A stretch of DNA of 64,000 bases, from contig NC_018216.1 of assembly GCF_000219625.1 (NCBI RefSeq), forward strand, positions 2,604,001 to 2,668,000, written 5' to 3'. Each line of letters starts with the position of its first letter. The first letter of the stretch is position 1. The notes under the pieces were generated by a model. That model did not search any database. It saw only the letters and a program-made list of their open reading frames with translations, and was not told the origin of the DNA. The stretch comes from Zymoseptoria tritici IPO323. Taxonomy: Eukaryota; Ascomycota; Dothideomycetes; Mycosphaerellales; Mycosphaerellaceae. Made by a program: the position numbers and the translations under genes. Shown one piece after another: positions 32,838 to 44,031 of the stretch.

Positions 32838-35800
32838 ATGTTCAGATCTCATCGTTGCTTTCGAGCAACACACCTGCTTTCATTGATTTGCCTTCTGTCC
32901 CAGGTCCCACAATCTTCGGCGTACCCATACTTGCAAGGAGGTCAGTCGGACGATGCGTTGAATTGTGTTCAAGCGCAATTACTTACGACCTTACAGATTC
33001 ACGACCAGAGATTACCGCACGCGATGCGCAAGAAGGCGATGCACAACCGTCCAACGTTGTCTATCAAATACATGATGGGCAAATCCAGTACCAGCCTCCA
33101 CCACCTCAGTATGGACCACCTCCACCCCAGTACGAATCATCAGCTCTTCCTGCCACCCCAACGACAACAATCATCATTCCATGTACCACAGGTTCGAATT
33201 CACCGGCCACGCTCTCGAGCAGCACCACGACCACAGTGATCCCTCGCGACGCAACGACATCGACGTCGACATCACTCGGTCCAGCGTATCCTGCTCCACC
33301 ATCCAGCACCACTTCAGAAGTCATTGACGATCCTGCGAGCCTGACTCCGTCTGCGAGCACAACAACTAGAGCGCCTCAACTTGAGCCATCTGTACCCAGC
33401 GATGCTGCTCCCTCGTCCAGTCCGACTAGTATTACCGAAGTCGATCCGTCGATACCCGGCGTCACTTCACCATCGACTGGTGACCTATTGGTCTCGACGA
33501 CTACACCATCGTCATCGGAACAATCGGCTACTACGATGCCGCCCGTGCCGACCAATATGCCAGACAACTCCCTGACTTCACTTTCGCCTTCCGATGTGCA
33601 GACTGGCACTGTTCCGGATCTCTCAAGTACAGGCGGCAGCGTGATAACTTCGTTGCAAACGTCAGGCCAACCGTCGTCGGAGCCCTTTCCGGATATCTCG
33701 TTCTCGACAACCAGTCTCTCTCTGGTGGATCCCACGTCGTTCTCCTCTCCAACAGCGACCGCACCGGTGACATCTATCTCAGAAACCAGCATTTTCCGAG
33801 CAATCGCAACAGGTGCGCCACCATCACAGATCAGTCAGAGAAGTAATCATCCTGTTCCAAGACTAGGCATCCAGGGACAGCAGGAGAAACTTCAAACGAA
33901 CAAGTTCTACTCCAATCTGTTCCTGGGCGACCAGAGCCAGTCCGTGTTTACATTCCCGTACTCGGTCCAATGGACTAAAGGATCTGGCGAAACACCAAGC
34001 TGGGGTCTTGCCGTCTCACACGTGGAGCGCAACCAAGTCGTGTTCGGACCTCCTCAGCCAGGCAAGGATGCTGGTCAATCGTCGTACTACGCCAATCCAA
34101 TTGGCGTCCGATCGCTCATTCTTTCGGCGACTGAGCTCAACCAGACTGAGGCCGGCACACCTGGGTTGACGACCGATTCACTGGCTGCGTTCAGCATCAA
34201 CTTGAACCTCTTCGGACACGGCTGGACTACTCCGACGATTGTTTTCCCTCTCGTCCAGGGCTCTCCTTTCATTACTGGGAAGTACAACTCCGCCACTCCT
34301 CTCATTCAGACTGGCGTCGGCATCGATAACATCACCTATGCCGGCGCAGTCATCGAAGGCTCAACCTACAAGTACCGCATTCGTCTCCGCAATGGTTACA
34401 CGTGGTTGATGTACGTCTCACCCCAGTCAACCGACTATGCGCAGAACACATTCACACTCAGCGATGGAGCTGTGCAAGGTGCTTCAAGCTTTTCTGGCAC
34501 GATCCAGGTCGCCAAACTGCCGGGTGATGCCAATAGTGACGTTGAAGCTGTCTACGACAGTGCTGCCGGCGCGTACCCTATCACAGGTGCCATTTCCGGT
34601 GCCGTCGATGGAACAGTCGGCAGCTACACCATGTCATGGACGAAGGAAGGTGTTAGCAATCAGACGCTCCTGCTCTTCGCATTGCCTCATCACGTCGGAT
34701 CTTTCAGTGACGAGACTGCCGGCAGAGCAACGGGTCTGCAGCTCATGACGACCGTCAAAGGCATGGCTACTGCGGTCCGCGGTGACAGCTGGACACTCAC
34801 CGAAGACGACCTTCCCATCGATATGGCCTTCGCTCCCTGGTCGCCTGCTCAGGGCAGCGTGAAGACTGTATCATCGAATGCAGTCCAAGCCATCTATGAA
34901 GCTGGTCTCGCTGAATTGCAGCAAAGGATCGGCCAGCAGACCAACGTTGGCAGTCTCTACTTTGACGGCAAAGCCTTGGCCAAATTCGCTGCCATTGTGT
35001 ACACGATGAACGACATTGCTGGTAATCGCACTCTGGCCCTCTCCGGTCTGAAAGTATTGCAGGATGCCATGGCGTTCCACATCAATAATCAGATGGGGTT
35101 CCCACTGGTATACGAGAGTGCCTGGGGCGGTGTTGTCAGTTCGGGAGCTTACCAGAACGGCAACGCTCTTGAAGACTTTGGCAACACCTACTACAACGAT
35201 CATCACTTCCACTACGGCTACTTTGTGTACACTGCCGCTGTGATCGGTTACCTCGACAATGAGTGGCTCAACGACAGCAACGTCGCCTGGACCAACATGC
35301 TCGTCCGTGACTACGCCAACTCAGTCACAGATGATGAGTACTTCCCATTCTCTCGTGCATTCGATTGGTATCATGGTCACTCCTGGGCAGCCGGTCTCTT
35401 CGCATCCGCCGACGGCAAGAACCAAGAAAGTTCCAGCGAGGATACCATGGCCAGCTACGCGCTGAAAATGTGGGGCCAAATCATCAACGACAAAGCCATG
35501 GAAGCCCGCGGCAATCTGATGCTCGCCATTCAGAAACGCAGCTTTGCAGCTTACTACCTCTTTGAAGAGACCAACACCGTGCAACCGGCGGAATACATCG
35601 GCAACAAAGTCGCAGGCATTCTCTTCGAGAACAAAATGGACCACACGACCTACTTCGGCGCCGCGCCGGAGTTGATTGAAGGGATCCACATGATTCCTCT
35701 CATGCCATTCAGCGCATACATTCGCAGTGCGAAGTTCGTCCAGGAGGAGTGGGATGCATACTTTGCAAACACGATCAACACGATTCAAAGCGGCTGGAGA

Positions 35801-35953
35801 GGATTGCTGATGGCGAACTTCGCCATCGTGAATCCCTCAGCCAGCTTCAACTTTTTCAGCGACCCGAATTTGAACCCGGACTTTTTGGATGGTGGAGCAA
35901 GTCAAACTTGGTATCTGGCGTGGTCGGCTGCGCTGGGAGGATCGGGAACCTGA
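32838..35953 (+). CDS. eng1: Secreted GH81 endo-1,3-beta-glucanase (Eng1-like)
   Basis: Hydrolyses beta-1,3-glucan; Eng1-type enzymes act in cell separation and wall remodelling. Exons 32838-32940 and 32997-35953 (56-nt intron, phase 1), 1019 aa. The N-terminus FRATHLLSLICLLSQVPQSS is a signal peptide. A Pro/Ser/Thr-rich, probably O-glycosylated stretch covers residues ~45-310. The GH81 domain begins near HPVPRLGIQGQQEKLQTNKF and continues with FTFPYSVQW. The catalytic part carries YYNDHHFHYGYFVYTAAVIG (acidic residue) and DGKNQESSSEDTMASYALKM with the Glu residues expected to act in inverting catalysis. The spliced start is chosen because the long unspliced frame has no signal peptide. Confidence 0.92.
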
Positions 35954-36926
35954 GAAGGAGATGGATGGACCGGAATGATTTGCATTGGATATGGCGCACT
36001 GGGTGAGTATGTGGTAAGGCGTTGATTGGATTAACAATACAGGTCGCCTGGTCGTACATATCGGAGCCCGACCAGGTGTATGTCTCAGGCCGATTGCGGT
36101 CTGGGAGGCGTTCTTGGATACTTTGGGATTTACAGGAAGGGAGGACATGATACCATTTTCGGAAGGACATTTTGGGCTTCGATATCGACATCGACAGGAT
36201 GAATTGGTTGGATTTCGGGAACGAGATTTGGATACAGAAAGAGACGGCCATGATTGGGATACAGTATTCCTACGATGCATCTGATACCATGACGAATTGA
36301 AGATGATTTGCACCTCCCTTTCCCGTCCAGCGTAAATTGTACATGTCCGGTTGCAGTGTTGCATCTGTCTTGGTACTCGGGAAGGAGATGAGCGTTCGAG
36401 CCTCAGGTCTCCCTCGATGTATGTATACACCGAGCGAATCCGCCTCGGCGGGTTGAGCCTTTGTGGCTTGAGTTGATGCTTGATGACGGTTTCGTGCATT
36501 TCCTGGGACTTTGGCTGTGAAGAACATCTCAGCCGCGTATGTCCGTCTTCCCAAAATGCTCTGTGAGGGTGTGTGAATGTACGCCGTCGTTGCATCGCTG
36601 ATAAGACAGGGCGGCAGGGTATATCGGCCGACGTAGGGTCGATTCTCGGGCATCGGAGAAGCAAATAAGTGGACGATCAGTCTGTTCTTGTGCATTCGAT
36701 CCCGCGCTTCCCAACGATGTGTTCACCCCGCCAAAATCACCTTGAGACGAGAAGATACCACCCTTCGTCCTTTCTCACACTCACGACCTTGGGAGCCACC
36801 TACTTAAACTGTTTCCGAACCTCGCTGTCCTCACCGATCTCGTTGGCATCCGTGCAGAGAGCCTGCCGAGACTAACCCTAAAACCCACGAACCATACTCG
36901 ACCTCAATCGCGCGGAAAAAGCAACC
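35954..36926. other. Intergenic region
   Basis: About 1 kb between the GH81 stop and the carbonic anhydrase start, on the same strand. It holds the GH81 3' flank and the carbonic anhydrase promoter. The minus-strand frames here have no domain features. Confidence 0.5.
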
Positions 36927-37852
36927 ATGTCTGGTATGTCGCTGTGACTTTTTCCCCCTTCGCCATGCCCCGATCTACACACTCGTCTGCAATTGAACGA
37001 CCGTGATGGCCGCAAGGCTGGCTGTCCGGCCAATCCTGCGACAGCTACAGCCCACCCGACTACGATCTCGACATGGAGTGAACATCCTACCCTCGATCGC
37101 TCACAGACACTACGCTTCATGGAGACGTACGACTTGCCAGCCCACTGCTTTTCCTCTCTTCGACTCTCAAGAACAATCATTATGACCGAGCTTGACTGAC
37201 GTATCTGCCTCCCGCAGCCAACGACGCCTACAAGCACGCGCTCGAGTGCAACAAGAAATGGGCCGATGAAGTTAGCAAAACCGACCCGTCCTTCCTCCCG
37301 AATGCCGCCAAAGGTCAAGCACCGCCAATTCTCTGGCTGGGATGCGCCGACTCTCGTGTCCCAGAGACAGTGATTCTCGGCTGTAAACCCGGTGACGTCT
37401 TCACGCACCGCAACATCGCCAACATCATCAACCCGACCGACGTCAGCTTGCTGTCCATTGTCCAATTCGCCGTCTTCCACTTGAAGGTCAAGCACATCGT
37501 GGTCTGCGGACACACCTCATGCGGAGGAGTCAAAGCCTCGCTGGCGAACACAAAGTTGGACATCTTGGACATTTGGCTACAGCCGCTCCGTGCGCTGAGG
37601 GAGAGATACTCGGACGAGCTGGAAGCGCTGCCTGATGAGACGGCCCGGAGCACGTTCTTGGCGCAGAGAAATGTCTATCACGGCTTGGAGAACCTGAAGC
37701 GTATGCCTACCGTCATTGACGCTATGCGCGAGAGAGGCGTGGAGGTCCACGGAGTGCTGTACCATCTGGACACGGGCTTGTTGGAGGAGGTGCTGGACGA
37801 GGAGGATGAGAAGACGGCGAAGAAGCGTGTCACCAACTTCGAGATGCACTGA
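36927..37852 (+). CDS. Beta-class carbonic anhydrase
   Basis: Interconverts CO2 and bicarbonate with one zinc per active site. Exons 36927-36933 and 37218-37852 give 213 aa (MS then ANDAYKHALECNKKWADEV). Signatures: LWLGCADSRVPETVI with the Cys ligand and the Asp-Arg dyad, VFTHRNIANII, and HIVVCGHTSCGGVKA with the His and second Cys ligands. Intron 1 is long for this window (284 nt). Inside it, an alternative first exon at 37006-37126 joins in the same phase and would replace the first residues with an Arg-rich presequence (251 aa). The zinc ligands Cys-His-Cys are all present. Length and motifs agree with fungal Nce103-like enzymes. Confidence 0.92.
37006..37126 (+). other. Candidate alternative first exon (mitochondrial presequence)
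   Basis: Starts ATGGCCGCAAGG and encodes MAARLAVRPILRQLQPTRL and further Arg-, Ser- and His-rich residues with no Asp or Glu, ending HRHYASWR. The donor after C at 37126 is GTACGA. Joining to 37218 keeps phase (CCC codon) and continues NDAYKHALE. Confidence 0.5.
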
Positions 37853-39052
37853 TCGTGTACACGGTGAGATGTTAGAGACAGTCTGCACGGATCGCCATGC
37901 TCCTGCTATCAAGTTTATGCGCAGGATGCAGTATATCGGCGTAGTAGAGTCAAAGTCATTGCGGGTACGATTTCAACGAACACACCTATTACTAATCCGG
38001 ACGACATTACAAAGTTCTTCTGAAGTTACGTTGCAGTACTGGGCCGTAGCTCTCGCTCAATCGCATCGCGCAGCGAAAACATAGGGTCGCATCAAGCAAG
38101 ACTGTGTTCGATCATCCAAGTTTCGACGACAGTTGTCGTCAGGTTTCGAAGCCACATTCATGCAATTTCGATGATCTTCGAAAGTACCTCCTACCTAGGC
38201 ATGCACAGATGAACTTCGTGAAACAATTCGTCGACAAGAGATCTAGACTCTGCCCGGGCACTGCCTCTAGCTTGCCGATCGTACGGCTGAGTTGGAGGTA
38301 CATAGGCTATGTACTTACCTCATGCAGGGCATGGGACTGATTTTAGACTCTGGAGCTAGTATTCTTCGGTGCTCGCAACATCCAGTCGACCTGAACCACC
38401 GTCGATTCGAATTCAGCATTTCACAACGAAGTCAACCCAAAGATTACAACTGCATCTCCACGCAGGTTGGGCGAGCGGTTTGACACGCACACGATGACAG
38501 GAGATGTGAAAGCTGCATCCCGGTCTCGGTGCACGACACAACAGCGCCCCTCTGGAGTCTGGACCAGCCGCCTCCGATTCTGCTATTAGAATCCGATGGC
38601 CGTGCTCCTGACGACTGGGGATGCGGAGATCTTGCGGCGGTGCTGCGTTCTGATACGTGGACATTGTCGCCCAGAAGCCGTATATCGGCCAGCCCCATCT
38701 CACGCACCTTGACTTTCAGATTGTGGCACAGTCGAATGGTTGCCAAAACCCGGTAGGTCGAAAGGACGAAAGAACGAAAGAACGAAAGGACGACCTACGA
38801 CGAAACGACGAATGCCGAGACGACTGCAGATCTGAGATCGACTTCGGAGTCCGTTCCGTCTGGCGAGTCCGAGCCCGACATCTGGAGACAGTTCCGATCA
38901 TCCTTCGACATCCCAAGTCAGCAAGCTCGTCCAGCACACCAACGATTGCAAGAACCTCTCGGTCGTGATGCCCTCGAATCCGTGGACTTCATTGAGACTC
39001 TAGCAGCCTGTCCTTCCTGGCTCGTCTGCACATATCGTACACAACTCGGCGG
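37853..39052. other. Intergenic region
   Basis: 1.2 kb with no supported gene between carbonic anhydrase and the first Zn2Cys6 gene. The only structure seen is a short tandem repeat at 38753-38798 bordered by an 8-bp inverted repeat. Confidence 0.5.
38753..38798. repeat. 4 x 8-bp tandem repeat flanked by inverted repeat
   Basis: Four units of AAAGRACG run from 38761 to 38792. They are bordered by GTAGGTCG (38753-38760) and its reverse complement CGACCTAC (38791-38798), which could form a hairpin. No element class was recognised. Confidence 0.75.
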
Positions 39053-39650
39053 ATGTCCTCCAGCACGGGGTCAAGAGCTGGACCCTCAGCCGCTCCGGGA
39101 CGTCAACCAGACGATGACCTTGTTCAAGACGGCGATGTTGAGGTAGGAGTGGATGCGAGTGCCAGTGCAAACGATCCCGATGAACTTGACACCGAGCGAC
39201 CTCGAAAGTCCATGAAAAGACCGCAGATCAAGAACGCGTGCTGGACGTGTCGTGGGGACAAAGTCAAAGTAAGTTTGGCGCGCAGGTTGTTATCCCTCTG
39301 ATGGCTATTGACTTGATGCCGTCCGGCAACATCAGTGTTCAGGTCACCATCCCATCTGCGCGCGCTGCAGCCACCGAAAAGTCCCCTGCAGCTACGACGT
39401 TCCAGAAGAGAACATGACCAAGATGCAGCACCTCCGCACGAAGATCTCCGATGCCGAAAAACGCCTGGAGTTGGTCAACACCATCTTCGATATTCTCCAA
39501 AAGGGATCTGATGAGGCGGCTGCTGAGGCCCTGGCTCGCCTGCGCATCGGTCAAAGTGTCGATGAGGTCGTCAATTACATGGTGGCAGCACGGGCCAATG
39601 ATCAGACTGGTTCGAGTCTGGAGTCGCCGGAGACCACAGCATCTGGCTGA
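39053..39650 (+). CDS. Short Zn(II)2Cys6 protein, possibly truncated regulator
   Basis: Exons 39053-39268 and 39336-39650 give 176 aa. The intron splits the binuclear cluster: CWTCRGDKVK in exon 1, CSGHHPICARCSHRKVPC in exon 2. The spacing C-x2-C-x6-C-x6-C-x2-C-x6-C is exact, so DNA binding as in Gal4-type factors is likely. A basic stretch (RPRKSMKRPQIKNA) precedes it and a short helical region (MQHLRTKISDAEKRLELVN) follows. The protein then ends at residue 176 without the middle homology (fungal_trans) domain usually present. The next gene is a full-length member with its intron at the same place and similar residues after the cluster, so this looks like a shortened tandem relative. Further exons downstream are possible but I could not join any. 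Confidence 0.65.
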
Positions 39651-40928
39651 AGGTTCTTGGATATTTGGAGATCGAGGACAACAGCCTGCTGACGAAGTCG
39701 AATATAAGAGCGACAGTCAACCACAAGCGCTATGGACTGGACCGGCTGCATTCAAAGGTCGCCTAGCATGCGCAGTTCACAGAGCACCTGATAGGGCTCT
39801 CGATTCGCAAACTGGTGCATCGCGTACGGAGATCGGACAAGTGAAGCTGCTGCCCATGGCTGCTGTACAAGGTCTTCACTCATGTGTGCGTTTTCGTGGG
39901 TCGTCCTGCACATCCACTTAGCCTCCCGTGTCGCGAATGTCGATTGGCAGGATCTCGCGACACACGAAGCTATCACCAGCGCACAACCCATGCATGGCGT
40001 TATTGGATGTTCGTTCACGCTTGGTGCTGTGACCGCCAATGGTCCTCTCGGCGCAGCATCATCGACTTGAGAAACGGCGTGTAGATATAACACTAGCTTC
40101 TCCATGGTGAGGAGCTCGTCCTCGTCTTCAAGAGCACTACACTAGCTTTTCTTTGTCGCACCATACCACAAGAGGAGGTACAAGACCTCCGGACTCCACT
40201 ACTGGCCGCCGGTGCATCACATCAATCTTCAGGGTCCCACGCGGATTGTGGATCGGCTGCGGGATTTAGGTTCAGCATGAAATGGTCTAGATCAGTTCCA
40301 TGACCGAATACGTCAGCGCCCTTATCCGGACGACATCCTGTGCCTCGGAAGTCGACTGCGATAATCTTGAAGGCTTCGCGACAATGACACGCCATCGCTG
40401 GAAAGCGGGCAACTGAGTCTGCGAGATGATCAAGCAGCGATGGTTTTGGGTAGGATGGCTGTGTAGCGAGCAAAGGCATCAACGTCCACATGTTCCAGCT
40501 CATGGCGGCAGCGATCTCAAGTGGCCTCAGGCAACATATCGGTCCGATGTCCCCGGGACATGGTCGGGCAACACAGCCGCGCAGCGCAGGGCGTCTGGAA
40601 CCGTGGGATCGTCTGGGATCGTCACAGCATGAAACAGCGGGCACTACTTCTCAAGCATGCCACGCGCATGTACTGAACTTCCCCAAAGGTTCCCTAGCTG
40701 CTTCCTAGCCCTGCCAAGAAACGACATCACTGCCCTTGATGAGCAAGAGATCTTCCTGATGCTGTCGTCTTCGGCGGTGCCGCAAGACCCTGGCTCTTTG
40801 AGGTACCGTTCGGACGACTGGTGTCCATGTGGAACGATCTATAAGAATCGACTCTCCCCGCCTGTTCGGACGAGCGATGCTTTAGTTTATGACCACACGA
40901 CTGGCATGGGACGACTGAACCACTGATT
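39651..40928. other. Intergenic region, possibly with gene remnants
   Basis: 1.28 kb between the two Zn2Cys6 genes. A plus-strand piece near 39770-39840 reads HAQFTEHLIGLSIRKLVH, faintly like the start of a fungal regulator's middle region, but stops and frame changes surround it. A minus-strand frame at 40222-40510 contains FKIIAVDFRGTG, vaguely hydrolase-like. Neither supports a gene. Confidence 0.35.
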
Positions 40929-43133
40929 ATGAACGGAAAGCCCGGAACTGAGTCACCTGGGTCTTCGGCTTCATCTTCCGCTGTCAGTCCTTCGACCTCC
41001 CGTGCTAGAGCAAGATCTTCAAAACGAGAGCAAGTTGTTGCGGCATGCTACGAGTGTCGCTCGAAGAAAGTCAAGGCAAGCTATCCGCACGATGGCCGAT
41101 GCAATTGCGATTAACCATCACTTCTAGTGCGATGCGGCTAGACCGGCATGCGGTCGTTGCAGCTCTCGCTCGCTGAGCTGCTATTACGATGTCGAGCCGG
41201 AGACATCGAGGGCTGTCGCGTTGAAGAGAAAACACGAAAGTGTGCAGGATGATTTGGATCGCATGACGGAGCTTTACGATTACATACGGTCTCGTTCGGA
41301 AGGCGAAGTTTGGGATCTTGTTTCGCAGATCAGACAGACTGCAGATCCATTCAAGTTTCTCAAACTCGTTCGAGACCGTAATGGTGACCTTCCAACCGGT
41401 TTGCCTGAGCCCAATGTGAAAGCCATGATGCGCCAGCTTGATGCCTCTGCACTGGAGGAGAGCCGTATCAAAGTTCGCGCAAGCCCATGGACGAGCATCG
41501 CGGGTGACGGCATTGTATCGCATCTCATCTCGAGAGCATTGGAACCTTCTGTCACAACTTTTATCGACGAAGAAGCGCTGACAACCGACATGTCTGTCCA
41601 AAATCCAGGAACAACGCCATATTGCTCAGCCTTGCTGGTGAATGTGCTTTGTGCATTCGGGACGGTGAGCTCCACTTTCGCATGCAAAAAAGTGTAGACT
41701 GACCTTTTGCAACCATAGTTCGGTTCGACCTATGTTGATCGCATCGACTCTAGCACGAAGCTCAACGACGGTAAGTCTTTGAAGGGTGTAAGGCTTGCGG
41801 CACCTGAGGCTGTCTCGGCCTGTTGCAGGTCTCTGTCTGTACCGCTGCGTTGTCCGAACATCGCTGACCCTTATACCCTTTGATGTTTAGAGGGCAAACT
41901 GCGGGTCCAATTTTTCAACAAAGCGCGCGACCTTCTCGACGAGGAACGAGGCAAGGCTTCTTTGCCAACTGTGCAGGCGTTGTTCTTGCTTTATCTCTAT
42001 TGGAACTTCCTAGGAATGGATCGCGCTGGACTGGTATACCGACTGCAAGGGGTAGATATGTTCAAGAAATTGAGGTTGGGTTCGCAGACTCTGCCATGCG
42101 AACGCGGATACAACGAGGCATTAAACCGTCGCGCGTGCTCTCGCAATGCTTGGGGTCTATTTTGCGCAGAGAGGTCAGTCTTCCGGGTACGAGTCTTTGG
42201 CAACACGGCTCCTCGCTGACACGATGACTTGATAACAACAGCTACATATCCTACGCCTACCATCAGCCGTCCCTGATCCCAATACCCACACTACCACATT
42301 ATTTCACGGAACCGACTCCTTTCGAACGGATAGACACCGTCATGATACGGACGAGCGACGACGTGCTCGAAGCAAGATGTCATCTACTGTCAATCTTTTA
42401 TCGCATTGCATCCTACAAACCTCGGGAACCAAATGTGCTGGGTAGTCACGCCGATATAGCCACTCGACAACGGCTCTACGATGCTTTACGAGGATGGCAC
42501 AGCGTCCTGCCCGACAGGCCTCACTATTCTCCCCACCAGGCCATACATTATCGCGTCTTCCGATCGCAATTCCATCTCCTGAGCGCGATACTGTGGCGAC
42601 CGCTACAAGACATTGCAGTGCGTCTCGAGTCAGGCTATACCCCTGCTGCAGTCTGTATATGGCATTGCACGAAAGTTCTCGACGAGGTGGAAGCGAACAT
42701 GCGCGAATATCCTCGAGACACCGAGCGTGGCGCACGCGGCAGTCTATCGGTACTATGGCTTTGCCATATGTTATCCTTCACCTTGATCCTTATGCTGCGA
42801 CGCCATCGCGACAGTCTCGAGCCACTTGTGCGTGTGGTTCGCCTTCTTCATGCACTCGGCACGACCTGGCCCAACGCGCGAGTCCTGCTCCGGGCCCTGT
42901 ACGCCATCTCCCTACAATTACGGGTCGAGCTACCCGAGGAGGCGCTCCAGTATTGTAGGGGTACCGACATGGAGGAGTCACTGTACTCTGACATGCCGAC
43001 CAGCTACACAGTCGCAAGACATGCGGATTTCGAAGACGTGGATGGACAAGGCGACGACTCTGGCGATGGAATCGAGGTCGGAGGTCTGATCTCAAAGTGG
43101 GCGGCATTGGCAATCAAACCACGAGATGAGTGA
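40929..43133 (+). CDS. Zn(II)2Cys6 fungal-specific transcription factor
   Basis: 636 aa from five exons: 40929-41075, 41128-41664, 41719-41770, 41891-42173, 42242-43133. The Gal4-type cluster is CYECRSKKVK | CDAARPACGRCSSRSLSC, with the exact C6 spacing, preceded by basic residues (RARARSSKREQ) and followed by a helical linker (ALKRKHESVQDDLDRMTELY). The C-terminal two thirds resemble the fungal-specific middle homology domain (LPTVQALFLLYLYWNFLG...RNAWGLFCAERSYISYAYHQP), the Nit-4/XlnR-like class. Intron 1 starts with GC (GCAAGC...TTCTAG), the other three with GT. The protein ends in an acidic stretch (DFEDVDGQGDDSGDG). Targets are unknown; the gene is convergent with a secreted-protein gene 0.9 kb away. 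Confidence 0.87.
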
Positions 43134-44031
43134 TATCGGAGACCACTGCGCTCATGGGCGCATATCCTCTACACTTGCCATCGCGATTGTGCCTTGGCTA
43201 GTGCAGCTGTACTCAATCATTCATGTACATATTACCATTCTGATAGATTACCATTGCTTGAACACATTTTATCAGTTTTTCGTAGCTCAACGATAGGGAA
43301 CAACAACACTGCACGAGCGTCGACGGTCGTCTTCATTGCACAACATCGCCCAGATCACGAGCTCCCAACATAGTGAAAACCGCCACTGGCTCTCTCGACG
43401 ATGATGCTACGACACGAGACACAAAACGATAGACGAGTAGTCGTACGCCATCACACATTAGCGTCTCGATAGCCGTGTTTGCCAGATCAACCGAGAAAGT
43501 CGCCAACAAGATTCAACACCACCAACCCACCTCAATCTATTACAGGTTCACCTACTCCCTCTCGGTCATTCATGCTCCCCATCTTGGTTCCGACGATAAG
43601 TCCGTGAAGTCTAAAACAACCCGACTGGTCTGGGCGGATGTGGACCTACGGAGCAGCCTTACCTAGTGTCACACGCGCGTAAGCGCCAACGAATCTATTG
43701 GCGGAGCTAGGCCAAAGACGAGAAAACTCGATACTCGTGGATCTGTTGACGTTGCTTGGTAGCATGCCACGTGATTTTGCTCCGTTTAGTCAAGCCGCTG
43801 GAAGTCCAATGCACTGATTGCAGCATGTCCCTTCGAAGCGGGACGCTGTCGAGCTAGAGCGGTGGCGTGATGTAACAATGATATTTCAAGGTTGCATTCC
43901 AAGAAAGTGACTTCGAGTAGATGGTACGAAGGGTCCCTTCTGCAACAGTTGTCCACGCTAAAGTCCAACAATGCCTTTCGCTAAACCGCATGACATACGA
44001 ACGACGACATTCCAGCGTTGCACACGGTCGA
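43134..44031. other. Intergenic region between convergent genes
   Basis: 0.9 kb holding two 3' flanks. No RNA gene, repeat or supported reading frame was seen. Confidence 0.5.

Noticed and set aside
36927..37218. Reading the 284-nt carbonic anhydrase intron as a normal constitutive intron only
   Set aside because: It is longer than almost all introns here and contains a presequence-like exon with matching phase, so it is reported as a finding instead.
39741..40100. Possible continuation of the first Zn2Cys6 gene (HAQFTEHLIGL and nearby)
   Set aside because: Stops and frame changes surround it, and I could not find splice sites joining it in phase to exon 2.
40222..40644. Minus-strand frame with FKIIAVDFRGTG, loosely like an alpha/beta-hydrolase strand
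   Set aside because: No nucleophile elbow (GxSxG) follows, the rest is unrelated and there is no ATG at a sensible place; likely chance or a remnant too decayed to call.
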